Source: Tetraselmis striata (taxonomy: Eukaryota > Chlorophyta > Chlorodendrophyceae > Chlorodendrales > Chlorodendraceae). Taken from it: a DNA stretch of 64,000 nucleotides. A program made the position numbers and the translations under genes. The notes beneath the pieces are model-generated. The model did no database searches, was not told the origin of the DNA, and saw nothing but the letters and a program-made list of their open reading frames with translations. Each line of letters starts with the position of its first letter. Position 1 is the stretch's first letter. Below are positions 22,659-32,599 of the stretch, one piece after another. The stretch covers positions 124,001-188,000 of the forward strand of contig VCJN01002477.1 in the NCBI GenBank assembly GCA_006384855.1, in the 5' to 3' direction.

Positions 22659-23369
22659 GATCGAGCATAAATACATTCCATACTCATGTCCGTACCCTTC
22701 TACGAGTAAGGATTACCAGTACTACGATGAATCGGTGTATATGGGGATACAGCAGGCGCGCAGAATGGGACTACGGGTACGGAAACGGGCAGGGTAACAC
22801 TCATCACACAATAAAGATCTGCCATCCGTGCTGTGCAATCGGATGAATGCCGCTGGACCGCTCGGCAGATCAGCATGCCAGCAGCAAGCCGCGTGTACCG
22901 TACTGGTGCCTACATCTGCTCATCGTAGTGATCTGCTTGATGCAATATGCGCTTTTTCACATTTTCGCTCCCCGAGGGCGGGCGGGCGATCGAGTGAGTA
23001 AGGATTTACCAGTAGTACGAGCGCGGATGATAGTCGCTAAGAAATCTGTGTGGATTTCTTGAATGTTGCGTCTAGCTCATGTAATCAATAGTCGCTAAAT
23101 AATTACAGTTCGCAGTTCCACCTCGCAATTGCTGTAGAGGACCTTTCCGATTGTTTATTACATGAACTAGCAGCAGAAGGCGATATCGGAAATCACCAAA
23201 AAAAAGGCACCTTTCCGATTGTCCTTTTCTAGTTTTGTGGTGATTTTCTGAACTACAGTACTTTCTTTAATGTTGCAGCTAGCACATGTAATCACATAAA
23301 CCACACACAGTACTGATCACCTTTTGCTGCTAGCCCATGTAAATAATAGAGTAATCCTTACAAGGTACA
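22659..23369. other. Repeat-rich non-coding stretch
   Basis: No gene. Contains fragments of the GCTAGCTCATGTAA family in both orientations (23060-23085, 23118-23198, 23265-23340) around a poly-A run near 23199. Confidence 0.5.
23118..23198. repeat. Dispersed repeat, rearranged copy
   Basis: The family head (CTGTAGAGGACCTTTCCGATTG) is in plus orientation and is followed at once by a minus-orientation tail (TTACATGAACTAGCAGCAG ... GGAAATCACC), making an inverted composite. A further CCTTTCCGATTGTCC head follows at 23210. Confidence 0.6.
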
Positions 23370-23642
23370 TCCTTTGCCCGCTCGGTTGAGCGGTCGTCTC
23401 GTACACGAGAGGTCCCGGGATCGACTCCTGGTCGATGTATCTCGGCAATATCGTCCCGGCGTGTTCGGGGTTTCCCCGGTGGATGCATTTAGCTCGTCGG
23501 GGTTCGTAAATTAGCTCTTCGGGGTTCGAATGATGCAATGGTCTACGGGCTACGCTGCCAGACCTACCGTACGACCGCAGTTGGCGCAAGAGGTCAAGGG
23601 CTGCTGGGGCGGCTGCGGCCGATGTCCCATGGCGAGCTTTAC
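23370..23642 (+). mobile_element. tRNA-derived SINE, copy B
   Basis: Same head and body as copy A in plus orientation: GCCCGCTCGGTTGAGCGG, CTCGTACACGAG, box B GGATCGACTCC, then the TCGGCAATATCGTCCCGGCG block and GGTCTACGGGCTACGC. It carries an internal duplication of about 30 bp around TTAGCTCGTCGGGGTTCG. The 3' end is cut at GGCGAGCTTTAC without the T-rich tail, and no duplication of the target site is evident, so it is an older copy. Confidence 0.88.
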
Positions 23643-23705
23643 GGACTACTGGTGTGAATTACAAAAAGCGCAGTACCAAATCCACGTACTGGCTACTGCA
23701 ACCTC

Positions 23706-23881
23706 TGGTCAGATGTAGTCATCTAGAGGTTTACAGTACTTAGCAATGTTGTACTGCGCACGATCCCCGCGGTCGGCGCACGGACTGGGGCCTGCCGGCC
23801 CGCACCAGCATCACGACCTGAGGGATCCGCCCTCGGGCACCGGCACTCTCTGCTTTGCGCTCGCCTCAACCGGCTCGCGCA
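23706..23881 (+). repeat. Split direct repeat A1
   Basis: First 176 bp of the element; matches 25264-25439 except for one visible T/C difference (CATCACGACC against CACCACGACC). Confidence 0.92.
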
Positions 23882-23925
23882 AGCAGTCTCGACTCTAGCA
23901 GTCGAGCAGAGTGTCAGCTTACTCT

Positions 23926-25179
23926 ATGCTGACTCGGACCCGAGCCTCAGCCTCCCGAGACGCTACACCTTCCCCACCCCGCGACAGCAGGATGCCCCCT
24001 CGTCCTGTACCGGAAGACGCCCTAGTCGACGACGCCCCGGGCGGCGCCACTGCGGCATCCATCGCGGAATTGGAGAAACGCCTGACGGCCCAAGCGGAAG
24101 CCCTGGAGAAGCGGCTGGCCGAGCAGTTCGAGGCGGCTACGGCCGCCTTACTCGCTCGACTGGCCCCTCCCGTGCTATCGCCTCCTCCCAAAGGCACCCA
24201 GCCAGCCATTCCCGCGGGCGCGCCTGCGCCCGAGGGTGGTGAGCAAGGAGCGCAAGAGCCCCTTCCTGCTGAGCTGGACGCACTCGACACCGAGCTCGAG
24301 TACGTCGACTTCGCCTACTTCGGTCAAGTCCCCCCTTCCGGTCTGGAGCCACCCCCACGCGACGGCGACGAGCCTCGCTTGTGGATTCTGACCGACGACG
24401 ACACCGAATTGGAAAAACGCCTGACGGCCCAAGCGGAAGCCCTGGAGAAGCGGCTGGCCGAGCAGTTCGAGGCAGCTACGGCCGCCTTACTCGCTCGACT
24501 GGCTCCTCCCGAGCAACCGCCTCCTCCCAAAGGCACCCAGCCAGCCATTCCCGCGGGCGCGCCTGCGCCCGAGGGTGGTGAGCAAGGAGCGCAAGAGCCC
24601 CTTCCTGCTGAGCTGGACGCACTCGACACCGAGCTCGAGTACGTCGACTTCGCCTACTTCGGTCAAGTCCCCCCTTCCGGTCTGGAGCCACCCCCACGCG
24701 ACGGCGACGAGCCTCGCTTGTGGATTCTGACCGACGACACCGCCGCCCGCGGCCTCGCGGAGCAGCGGGGTCTAACAGCGTACGACAAGTACCTGTATCT
24801 TCGCTGTTATGCTAAGGCCTGCGGCCAATCCCTGGCGGTACGGCCGTCACTGCAGTACAGTGTACAGTACCTAGGCCGCCCGTCCCGCGCACGGCGCCCG
24901 CGCCCGGGCTCTGGAGCGCCCTGGACGGTGTCGATGGCGGCCGAGCCCCACCTTCTTGCCGACCTCTCTCCGGCGCCGGCATGCCGACCAAGTTTTGGAA
25001 CGTCTCCCCGCTGGAGCCTTCCTCCACTTGGTCCTTTTCAGCCACTCCCACTGACTGGCTGCGGGACGCCCGCCTGGCGGCGGGCGCCCAGCCGCCCCCC
25101 AGTGTCACGTGGGCATCGCACAGGTTGCGCAAAGGCGCGGCCTCGGCAGCGAGCTGCTATGCTGCGTTTCTGCTGCTAG
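23926..25179 (+). CDS. Gag-like coiled-coil ORF of the split-repeat element, with in-frame 113-codon duplication
   Basis: A 417-codon open frame from the ATG at 23926. After a Ser/Arg/Pro-rich start comes a heptad-like coiled coil (LEKRLTAQAEALEKRLAEQF), a Pro-rich linker, an acidic segment (LDALDTELEYVDFAYFGQV) and RLWILTDD. The whole block is then repeated almost exactly. The frame ends in a unique region (YDKYLYLRCYAKACGQS) and a GC-rich tail that overlaps the recombinase remnant in another frame, so the last ~100 codons are probably not native. Position after the 5' repeat and the coiled coil fit an ORF1/gag that assembles particles. No zinc knuckle is seen. Confidence 0.6.
   Translation: MLTRTRASASRDATPSPPRDSRMPPRPVPEDALVDDAPGGATAASIAELEKRLTAQAEALEKRLAEQFEAATAALLARLAPPVLSPPPKGTQPAIPAGAPAPEGGEQGAQEPLPAELDALDTELEYVDFAYFGQVPPSGLEPPPRDGDEPRLWILTDDDTELEKRLTAQAEALEKRLAEQFEAATAALLARLAPPEQPPPPKGTQPAIPAGAPAPEGGEQGAQEPLPAELDALDTELEYVDFAYFGQVPPSGLEPPPRDGDEPRLWILTDDTAARGLAEQRGLTAYDKYLYLRCYAKACGQSLAVRPSLQYSVQYLGRPSRARRPRPGSGAPWTVSMAAEPHLLADLSPAPACRPSFGTSPRWSLPPLGPFQPLPLTGCGTPAWRRAPSRPPVSRGHRTGCAKARPRQRAAMLRFCC
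24067..24405 (+). repeat. 339-bp in-frame tandem repeat, unit 1
   Basis: Unit 1 of a head-to-tail pair; length is exactly 113 codons, so the gag-like frame is kept. A few substitutions distinguish the units, for example near 24168-24180 and an A/G at the start. Confidence 0.95.
24406..24744 (+). repeat. 339-bp in-frame tandem repeat, unit 2
   Basis: Unit 2, directly abutting unit 1 and nearly identical to it. Confidence 0.95.
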
Positions 25180-25262
25180 CTCGTCCCCGTCCGGCCGCTA
25201 CACTTCGCTACCTGTGCAAGCCTTTGGCTTTCTTCTCGGGCAAATCGTGCCTCCTTGGGTAA
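24981..25262 (+). pseudogene. Tyrosine recombinase C-terminal remnant
   Basis: This frame reads DWLRDARLAAGAQPPP, then TWASHRLRKGAASAA. The H-x-x-R box in the SHxLRKGA context is the catalytic motif of tyrosine recombinases in DIRS/PAT elements, and a similar block (TSHSLQKG) is present in the element at 42-46 kb. The core-binding domain, first catalytic Arg and active Tyr are missing, and the frame runs directly into B1. The fragment marks the 3' end of the ancestral pol region left after internal deletion. Confidence 0.65.
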
Positions 25263-25263
25263 A

Positions 25264-25439
25264 TGGTCAGATGTAGTCATCTAGAGGTTTACAGTACTTA
25301 GCAATGTTGTACTGCGCACGATCCCCGCGGTCGGCGCACGGACTGGGGCCTGCCGGCCCGCACCAGCACCACGACCTGAGGGATCCGCCCTCGGGCACCG
25401 GCACTCTCTGCTTTGCGCTCGCCTCAACCGGCTCGCGCA
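25264..25439 (+). repeat. Split direct repeat A2
   Basis: Near-identical to A1 and preceded directly by B1, as the split-repeat model requires. B1 covers about 25239-25263. Confidence 0.92.
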
Positions 25440-25536
25440 CCCACCCACCCACAGCCATCTTTCTGCGCTAGGAGACACCCAGGCCAAGCCTGTGGTTCTC
25501 GTCTTAGCCTCCAATGTAAGCGAGCTGACATTCTTT

Positions 25537-25561
25537 GGCAAATCGTGCCTCCTTGGGTAAA
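25537..25561 (+). repeat. Split direct repeat B2 (3' terminus of element)
   Basis: Matches B1 (25239-25263) over 25 bp and ends in GGGTAAA. It defines the right end of the element. Confidence 0.8.
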
Positions 25562-26775
25562 TGCTAGTGCTAAAAGACTACTGGTGCCAAAAGACTAGTC
25601 GCTACTATCGCTACTACAACCTGTAAGGATTGGTCGCGACATGAAAAAAAACTACCTCAACGGTATGATTACTACCAGTACGACGTTGTTATTGCCCTTT
25701 TGTAATTCACACCAGTACGACGCTGCTTCCTGCTCATTTTTTCCCCGCCCCCGGGACAGGACGGGCACCAGTGAAACCCTTGCAGCGTCTCTACGACGGC
25801 CGTTTAGGCAGCAATCCAGTTACGGAAAGCCCTGGGTAGGCGACGCTCCGTTATAGTCATCAAGCAAATTGCCGAAGCATTTCGCAAGAATAATTGGAGG
25901 CCAGTGACGGAATTCCTGCTCATGCTACACGCACTTACTTGCCTGCTGTGAAGCATTCATTTTGCGACTAATCCTTAATCGTAATTGCAATCCTCGCTGA
26001 TCAAACGGTGTGAATCACACAGGGCCAGCAGTAAAACAAATCCACCGGTAAAAACAGTGCGCTACCATTAATAGGAGACCAATTGCACGTAGTGTAATTT
26101 CAAATACTACAGTAGATATCCGCGTAACCTACGCTCGCCGTCATCTCAGGTACGGGTATGGCAGTCGTGATTTCGCGGAGGGAATTGGTTTCATCGGGTT
26201 GGGATATCGCCCAGGGAATCTGATGACTTTATGAATCGTTGATTTCCGAATCTGTCGGGGGAAATGACTTTAAAATTCGAAGATTTATTGTTGCATCGGC
26301 ATCGCCAGATAATATCGTACGAGGTGCTGCACGATACATCTCGTACCTGAGACGCAGTGATTGAGTATACCGGGCGGGGTAGCGACTATGTCGCCACTTC
26401 AATGAGAACCTGAAAAATGGGCAAACCCGCGCGGATAGATAGATAGGCTGGCTGGTCCCAGCTCGCCTCGGCCGTCTGTCCGGATTACTGGTACAGGTAC
26501 CTGTACCTGTACCCGTAATACCGACAGTTATAACTTTCCGGCTAACGCTAGATTGGTGTACCCGGGCTCACTAAACAGACACATGTCGTCGACCGGCCAT
26601 ATCACACTCAAGGTTTAATCGTTTTTCCTCGTCCTTCCAGTATGTTGATGCTAACTCATCTCTCTAGCTGCGGTAGAGAGTACAAACCCTAACAGGGTTT
26701 CTGGACCGTCATCTGGAAACCCTAAAATCGGGATATCGGCCAGATTTCGGCGATAATCTCAGCGAAAAACTTTAT
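25562..26775. other. Non-coding stretch downstream of the split-repeat element
   Basis: No gene. Holds a 30-bp motif (GCGTCTCTACGACGGCCGTT at 25785) that recurs at 29563, a GATA run near 26440, and an AAACCCTAACAGGGTTT inverted repeat at about 26689. The last could be related to the terminal structures of the piggyBac remnant that follows, but I cannot show that. Confidence 0.4.
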
Positions 26776-27046
26776 GCGCTGATTCCTCTATCACCCAGGG
26801 GGAGTGCCGCACCCAAACCACCATGATTCCCGGGCCTTTTGGTCCCTATTGGCCATGGAAGATGGGATGTTGGTACAGTGGGCGGGGTGGCGGCCATCGT
26901 CGGGGTCGACGGCGGCCGATAAATTATCGACAAAAGACAGAAAAATGCAAAAAAATACGTAAAATATTTCTGAAAATGCAAGACACTCATATAATGATAA
27001 CCATCAATGCCCAGAAAGATAGGATTACACATACAGAGGGATGAGT

Positions 27047-28899
27047 TTACATGTCCAGTACACGGTTGGTGTTGATGGTGGGAGGGTTGGCGGGTCCAAT
27101 CTTGGCCCATCCATCCGCCTGCAGGTGGGCTGCAACATGCCTGGCGAAGCATGGGCGGGTGCAGAGGGATGAGCACACAGGGGCGCCGCAGTCAGAGCAA
27201 ATGCTACGGACCAGGTTGCGGCGGCATTCCACACACTGCCTACGCTTGGCGCGTTCTTTGCCATCCTTGAACTTGCTGGGGGTGTTCTCAGGGTTGGGAG
27301 CGGAGTACATCGTAGCTGTGCGCTTGGTGCCTTTTGTGCGCCTGCCCTCATCAAATGCGCGGGGCACTCCAGAGGGTCCGTCACCTGTCTCAGTATCAAA
27401 GGGACTAGGAGCACTGCAATGAGAGCTCTTTGAGCTGCGGGTAGTTGCGCGGCTGCGGGGGACAGGCGATGTGCTGTTCAGGCCAGATGCAGAGCCCATC
27501 ATCTCAGCCCTCCCCTCCGCAACCAGCGCGTCCGCCATGGCGCACTTCCACTCATGACGCGTCATGTCCTTGTTGTTGGTGAAAGAAGTGTAGCACAGGT
27601 AGGCGTTGGATTCGGCCACTGCAACGGTGTACAGCCAGAACCGGAGCACAGCACTACGGGGGCCCCAGCCAGTGGCAACAGAGTGGGGGCCCACACTCAG
27701 CTTGTTGTTAATGTCCACCGCGTTGAAGTGCTGCCGATAGGTGGCGTGGCTCTCCCGTTGCTCCACCTCGTAGCGGTACTTGTGTACGCGGCCGTCCTTG
27801 TACTTGGACTGCAAGTCGCTCCACATGCGGTGTGATAGCATCACTGCAGCATGTATGCACAAGGAGCATGGGTTGGGTATCCTGCCAGACGGAGGCATAG
27901 ACCATGCAGCGCTCACCAGGCTTGCCAGGAACATCATGCTCCTTTTGCAGTGACGCGAAGTTGAAGCGCGCTCCTGCCACAGCAATAATGAGGCGTTGCT
28001 TATTCCTCTATCACCCAGTCCTGGCATGTCTCGCTGTACTGACTGTCAGGCAGGTCCCCAGGGTCGCCCCAGAAGCGAAAGTAGGCGCGCCACTCGTTGA
28101 AGCGGCGCTGTGTCATCAGCGCAGCGAAGCCATAGCGGGTGGGCAGCGCCTTGATGGAGGGCACTGCAGGGTTGTCCCACAGCTCCTCCAGCGACACCGT
28201 CGAGTGAAGCGTCATCGCGAGTAGAACCGCCAGGAAGACCTTGAACTCCGCCAGGGAGAAGGGGACGACACTGCTCCCCCCCTTCTCGGTGTGGCGGCGC
28301 TGGTTCATGGCATCGACGGCGCGCGACATCGCGCCGAGGGGGAACCACTGCCAGAAGTGCCATGCCACGCCCGCCTGCGCCGCCTCACTGTGGTTGCGGC
28401 GGTAGTGGCCGGAACGTGGGGGGTACGCTCTGGCATGCTCACGCTGACAGCGGTAGCAAGAGGCGGGTTCCTAGTCAGGCGGCGGAAGCTCGGTGGGGGT
28501 GGGGCGAGGGGTTGGTGCCGCGGGATATTCGTCGGGTTCGGCGGAGTCACAAGCGGGCTCGACATCGGCGTCCGCAAACGCATCCAGCAGCTGCTGGTTG
28601 GCCGCCTGCACCTCCTCCAAGTCAACGGTGGTCGGACCCACCCGCCTGTGCTCCGCGGGGGCCGCTGCTGGGGCGGGGGGTGCGAGGGCGGCAGCCTTGA
28701 GGCTGACCTCACGCTCTATCTCAGGGTGATCTTTGGCGAAAGTGACGCGATGCCACGCGCCAGAGTGGCCACATACGACGCCGCGCAGCGTGACACCCGC
28801 CACGGGCTCCACCGGGTGGGCAGCAACCCATACCTTCTTGGCGGCGTCGGTTATATCACCGAAACGGACAGTAATGGCCGTTCCGAGGGGCAGCCGCAT
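27047..28899 (-). pseudogene. piggyBac-type transposase, catalytic core deleted
   Basis: Minus strand, three parts. 28899-28471 (ATG at 28899) reads a small beta-rich segment (ITVRFGDITDAAKKVWVAA) and a Pro-rich linker. 28380-28008 carries the piggyBac N-terminal region (EFKVFLAVLLAMTLHSTVSL, LWDNPAVP, RFNEWRAYFRFWG) and stops just after DWVIEE. 27980-27047 carries the family tail: MVYASVWQDTQPML, YRQHFNAVDINNK (region of the third catalytic Asp), and a Cys-rich zinc finger (CVECRRN, ICSDCGAPVC, PCFARH). The central RNase-H-like part with the first two catalytic Asp residues is absent and a frame change lies at the join, so it cannot be active. The long uninterrupted tail frame is notable. 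Confidence 0.8.
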
Positions 28900-29161
28900 A
28901 GTGGGCAGGTGGTGGTGGTGGCGGCGGCGGAGCCCGTGATCTGCTGGGCCCATCGCATGCGCATTGTGGGTATATGGCCCACCCCCGCCCGCCGCGAAAA
29001 CTACATCCCATCTGCCTTGGGGTGTCAGCTACGAGGCCTGACCGTTGGTTACGGTTATGACGACCTCCGTTGCTCAGAAATTCTATTTAACTACTTAGTG
29101 CACCTAGGTGCACTATAGGTGTACCGGGGTTCACGTCCGTTAGCCGGAAAGATAAGGTACA

Positions 29162-29401
29162 TCCCTTGTCCGCTCGGTTGAGCGGTCGTCTCGTACGCGA
29201 GAGGTACCTGGATCGATTCCTGGCCGATGAATTTTCGGCAATATCGTCCCGGCGTGTCATGGGTTTCCCCGGTAGATGCATTAATCCTTCGGGGTTCGAA
29301 TGAGGCAATGGTCTACGAGCCATGCCAGAGCTACGACTGCAGTTGACGCAAGAGGTCAAGTGCCGGGGCGGCTTTGGGGCGAACTTTACTTCACTTTTAC
29401 G
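29162..29401 (+). mobile_element. tRNA-derived SINE, copy C
   Basis: Plus-strand copy with head GTCCGCTCGGTTGAGCGG, CTCGTACGCGAG, box B GGATCGATTCC (closest of the four to the tRNA consensus), the CGTCCCGGCGTGT body, TTCGAATGAGGCAATGGTCT and the GCGAACTTTACTTCACTTTT tail. Both this copy and copy B are preceded by AAGGTACATCC, so the true head may begin about eight bases upstream. No clear target duplication. Confidence 0.9.
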
Positions 29402-32344
29402 TCGTCACTTTTTCCGCCCCCCAAGACGACAGAACTTGCAACAACACTGAAACCCTTATCCCTCCATCATCCGTTCTATATACTACGCACTCACCGTCAT
29501 CCTCATCGTCGTCGCGTGTCCTAGTTTCCTAGAATACCTAGAATGACCCGGATTTATTGCAGCGTCTCTACGACGGCCGTTTAGGGAGCGATCCCTAGTC
29601 GGAGAGGCCTACAGGGCGGCGGCCGAGCGCATCGCAGACGCCGGCTCAGCCCCACACACCGCCGGTTCGCGTAGGCACTCGTTTCTGAAGACCGTAAACG
29701 GGTCTCAAATCCGAGATGTGTAGCTGGCAACGCTTTTTGGCTCCGTGGCACGCGCTACGTGCGTGATATTAGCACGTGACCGCTCGCCCTCCTCCCTCAT
29801 CATCCCGCCGCCAGCCCCATCCCTGCCCGCGACACACAAGACGAGGCACCTGAACGCCCCCGTATGCCTACGTTAGCGCGCTGCTACCGCGGTATGCGCG
29901 TGATGGTGCCGGCCGGTGTGTTCGATTGGCAGCGGTGGGGCGGGATGGGTTGGCGAGACGGGTGGTCACGTGGGCTCTGAGTTTTCATCAAGTGACGTTA
30001 TATTTGACTGTATCAACCGGATACTAATCGCTATTCGCTCTCGTTTCGGTAGTTGCATCTCAGGATTGTGACCCCGCTATACACAGCTTAAACCCCGGGA
30101 GGATTTTATTTAGCGAGTATCCGGGGAACCGGTGTGGCGGCCGAGCATCCGGCAGAATAAAGATATAACATGATGTATAGCTATGTATGTATGTATCTAT
30201 ATGTGTATACAAAGTGGGACCCATATACTACGATGACCGAATCGGCAAACCACTGCGAGCGAGGATCAAACGCCACGATTCCAAATAGGTGCGCGGCAGA
30301 TCGACCCCCAACGGGCGACACAAGGTATCAATAATGTGGCATGGCAAGGTGTGTATGACCGCGCACCTCCTTGGGAACAAGTCGAGAACCGCGCTTGCAT
30401 GTGGATTTATTGGTTTGTTATTTGTTTCATGTTTGTCATGTGGTCTCGTACTGTGTATCCGCCTGATTTTGACGAGGGACCTCGCGCCCCACCAAAATAA
30501 CGCTGCGATCGGCAACTTTTTTGGCGCCGGAATTGCCTTGGACGAAGCCGCGCGCTTCCACGCCTAAAGTACCCCCCGGAAACGCGCGGGGTTCGCACTG
30601 TCATCGAACGGCTTCCAAAGGTCGGTGGCGGGCCGCCGTGTGTACCTTAACGTGGGCTGCCTTCCTACCGCCCGCCGCTGCTCATGTGGGCGGCGCCATG
30701 TAGCGGGAGGCATTTCACTCGATCTGATGAGATATATCTTAGGGCGCTTGGGCGCCGCCGCCAAGCAGCGGCCCACCACGAGCGGAGGATCATGGGTGCG
30801 GCAGGCATGGCGGCACCACCCCCACTACCTCCACGTGGTGAGCGCTCGTAGCCCTAAGACTCGCGCCCGGATGGGCGCAGCAGGGGGCTAAGCGGGGTGG
30901 TCGGTCGTCGTCACGGGTCCTCGGATCCTGCAACGACCGGGGAGCCCTATGTGGGGAACTTCAAATAATACTTGTAGTCCCGGTAGCGCCTGCTTTTGGG
31001 GCCGCCGGGCAGCATCCATGTACGGGGGTCTGCAAAAAGAAAACATGTACGACCTCGGCCTTGCGTCGACCTCTCCAATACCCACCTACGGGTGGGGAGG
31101 GGGTGTGTATGACTTAGACGGAAGCAGCATATTCGCGAGGTATGTTCGAAATGAAATCATGTTGTCGTACTTATTCGGTACCACCCGCCCATTACGGGGG
31201 GTAGTATTACATTACTCGGCACAACCTTACTTGCACGGTGGCGGATGTAACAAATCCCACAGTGCACGGGGCCCGGTTTGCCGCCCTCGCTTCGGGCGGT
31301 GCCCTCGGCTAAGAGCGTGGGCAGGTGGCTGCCGCGCGTTGGGTGATTCGGCACGGGGGTGTGGAGCACAAGATCGGAGGGTAAATATACGGCCAACGGT
31401 GCATGGGGGTAGATGTCTTCCCCGCCTTTACCTCTAAACCCCGAGGACGTCCGGGGACACCGCTCGCAACAACTCAAGGCAGGGGCTCATATTAGCAGCG
31501 CGACGGCCGATCGGCCTCGCCGCTTGGCCGTAGCCCGTGGAGCACTGCGCTAGAGCATGCTGCGACTTCCGAGAGAGTAAACAACGGGAACATGCGCATA
31601 TACGGCGCGGTCACATGATCACGGGCTTCTGCGGCCGGGCTAGCGAGCACATCATGCCGGGCATGTGCGGGCAGAAGAAACCCCGTCGCAAGGCTCACGT
31701 GTGTACAGTCATGAGGTGTATACACTATAGTGTGCCGCACCACTGATGCGAAACTAGTACATGTACTACAACATAGCCACGAGGCCTACCGAGGCCCCGC
31801 CGTACGCACTTTATTTAAGCGCACCCTGTGCGGGTTGCTCAGCGGCGGGCCCCTCCCTGATGTTGGGTGAAGATAGGTTGTCAAGACTTCCACGTAATTC
31901 AGTGGTGAAAATCTTTAAATTTCAGATAGGGCGCCTCGCGAGCTGCGCGTGCGCACCAACTTCTTACGGCCCCCAAAGTTTCAGACTGTATACTGCGAGC
32001 GAAGCACGCGCGAGTGCATGTGGCGGAATGCATGTGGCATCGCGCCGCTCGCGCCAGGGAGCCCATGTGGGATTTCGAATATTTTTTAATATCCACGACA
32101 CACGGGGCCCACTCTATATATCCCTACATTGACATTAACGTAGATATATGGACTGCGCATACGCACTATAGGTAGTGCCGTGGCGTACATTTAGCAACTA
32201 TCGCTCCACGTATTAGATAATTTCAACAATAAATACCATTGACATTCATAAATGTCAACGACGATGCATGACGGCAGTGGTTTAACAGTGACTTAAGCAA
32301 TATAAACCGGAGAAGAAAATATTTTCCGAAAAGGAAGAGCCCCC

Positions 32345-32375
<31 letters not shown>

Positions 32376-32599
32376 GCACCTTTTCTTCCCAGATGTGGCA
32401 CTATCAGGTGCCTAAAACAAGAACAGTCGCAAATACTAATCTGAGCGGCCTACCAATAATAAACGAATAACAAGCAACACATGCATGGACTAATTCACTC
32501 GTTGGGCTAAGCGTCACCATTCGCAAACGACAAGCGTATTGTCTGCTTGGCTCCGTCCTCGGCCCCGTTCGGCGCCCTTCCTTGGCATTTGTTGAACGC
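29402..32599. other. Gene-poor region between SINE C and LINE
   Basis: No supportable gene. Open frames of up to ~160 codons near 30.95-31.44 kb lack domains. Includes the recurring GCGTCTCTACGACGGCCGTT block at 29563 and a 29-nt C run at 32347-32375. Confidence 0.45.

Larger units (their letters stand above)
23706..25561 (+). mobile_element. Defective tyrosine-recombinase retroelement with split direct repeats (PAT/TOC-like)
   Basis: The terminal architecture is A1 - coding - B1 - A2 - B2. A1 is 23706-23881 and A2 is 25264-25439 (176 bp, one mismatch seen). B1 ends at 25263 and B2 ends at 25561, sharing about 25 bp including AAATCGTGCCTCCTTGGGT. The B1-A2 junction equals the junction a circular copy of the element would have (B2 to A1). 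This is the hallmark of PAT/Ngaro/kangaroo/TOC1-type DIRS-order elements. Inside lie a coiled-coil gag-like ORF and a tyrosine recombinase C-terminal remnant (SHRLRKGAASAA). No reverse transcriptase or RNase H is present, so it is an internally deleted, non-autonomous copy. Confidence 0.82.

Noticed and set aside
23706-25439. Ordinary LTR retrotransposon
   Set aside because: The B repeat before and after A2 and the tyrosine recombinase motif fit split direct repeats better than simple LTRs; no integrase seen.
30949-31437. 162-codon plus-strand ORF
   Set aside because: Composition changes along its length, no domain, no homology I can recognise.
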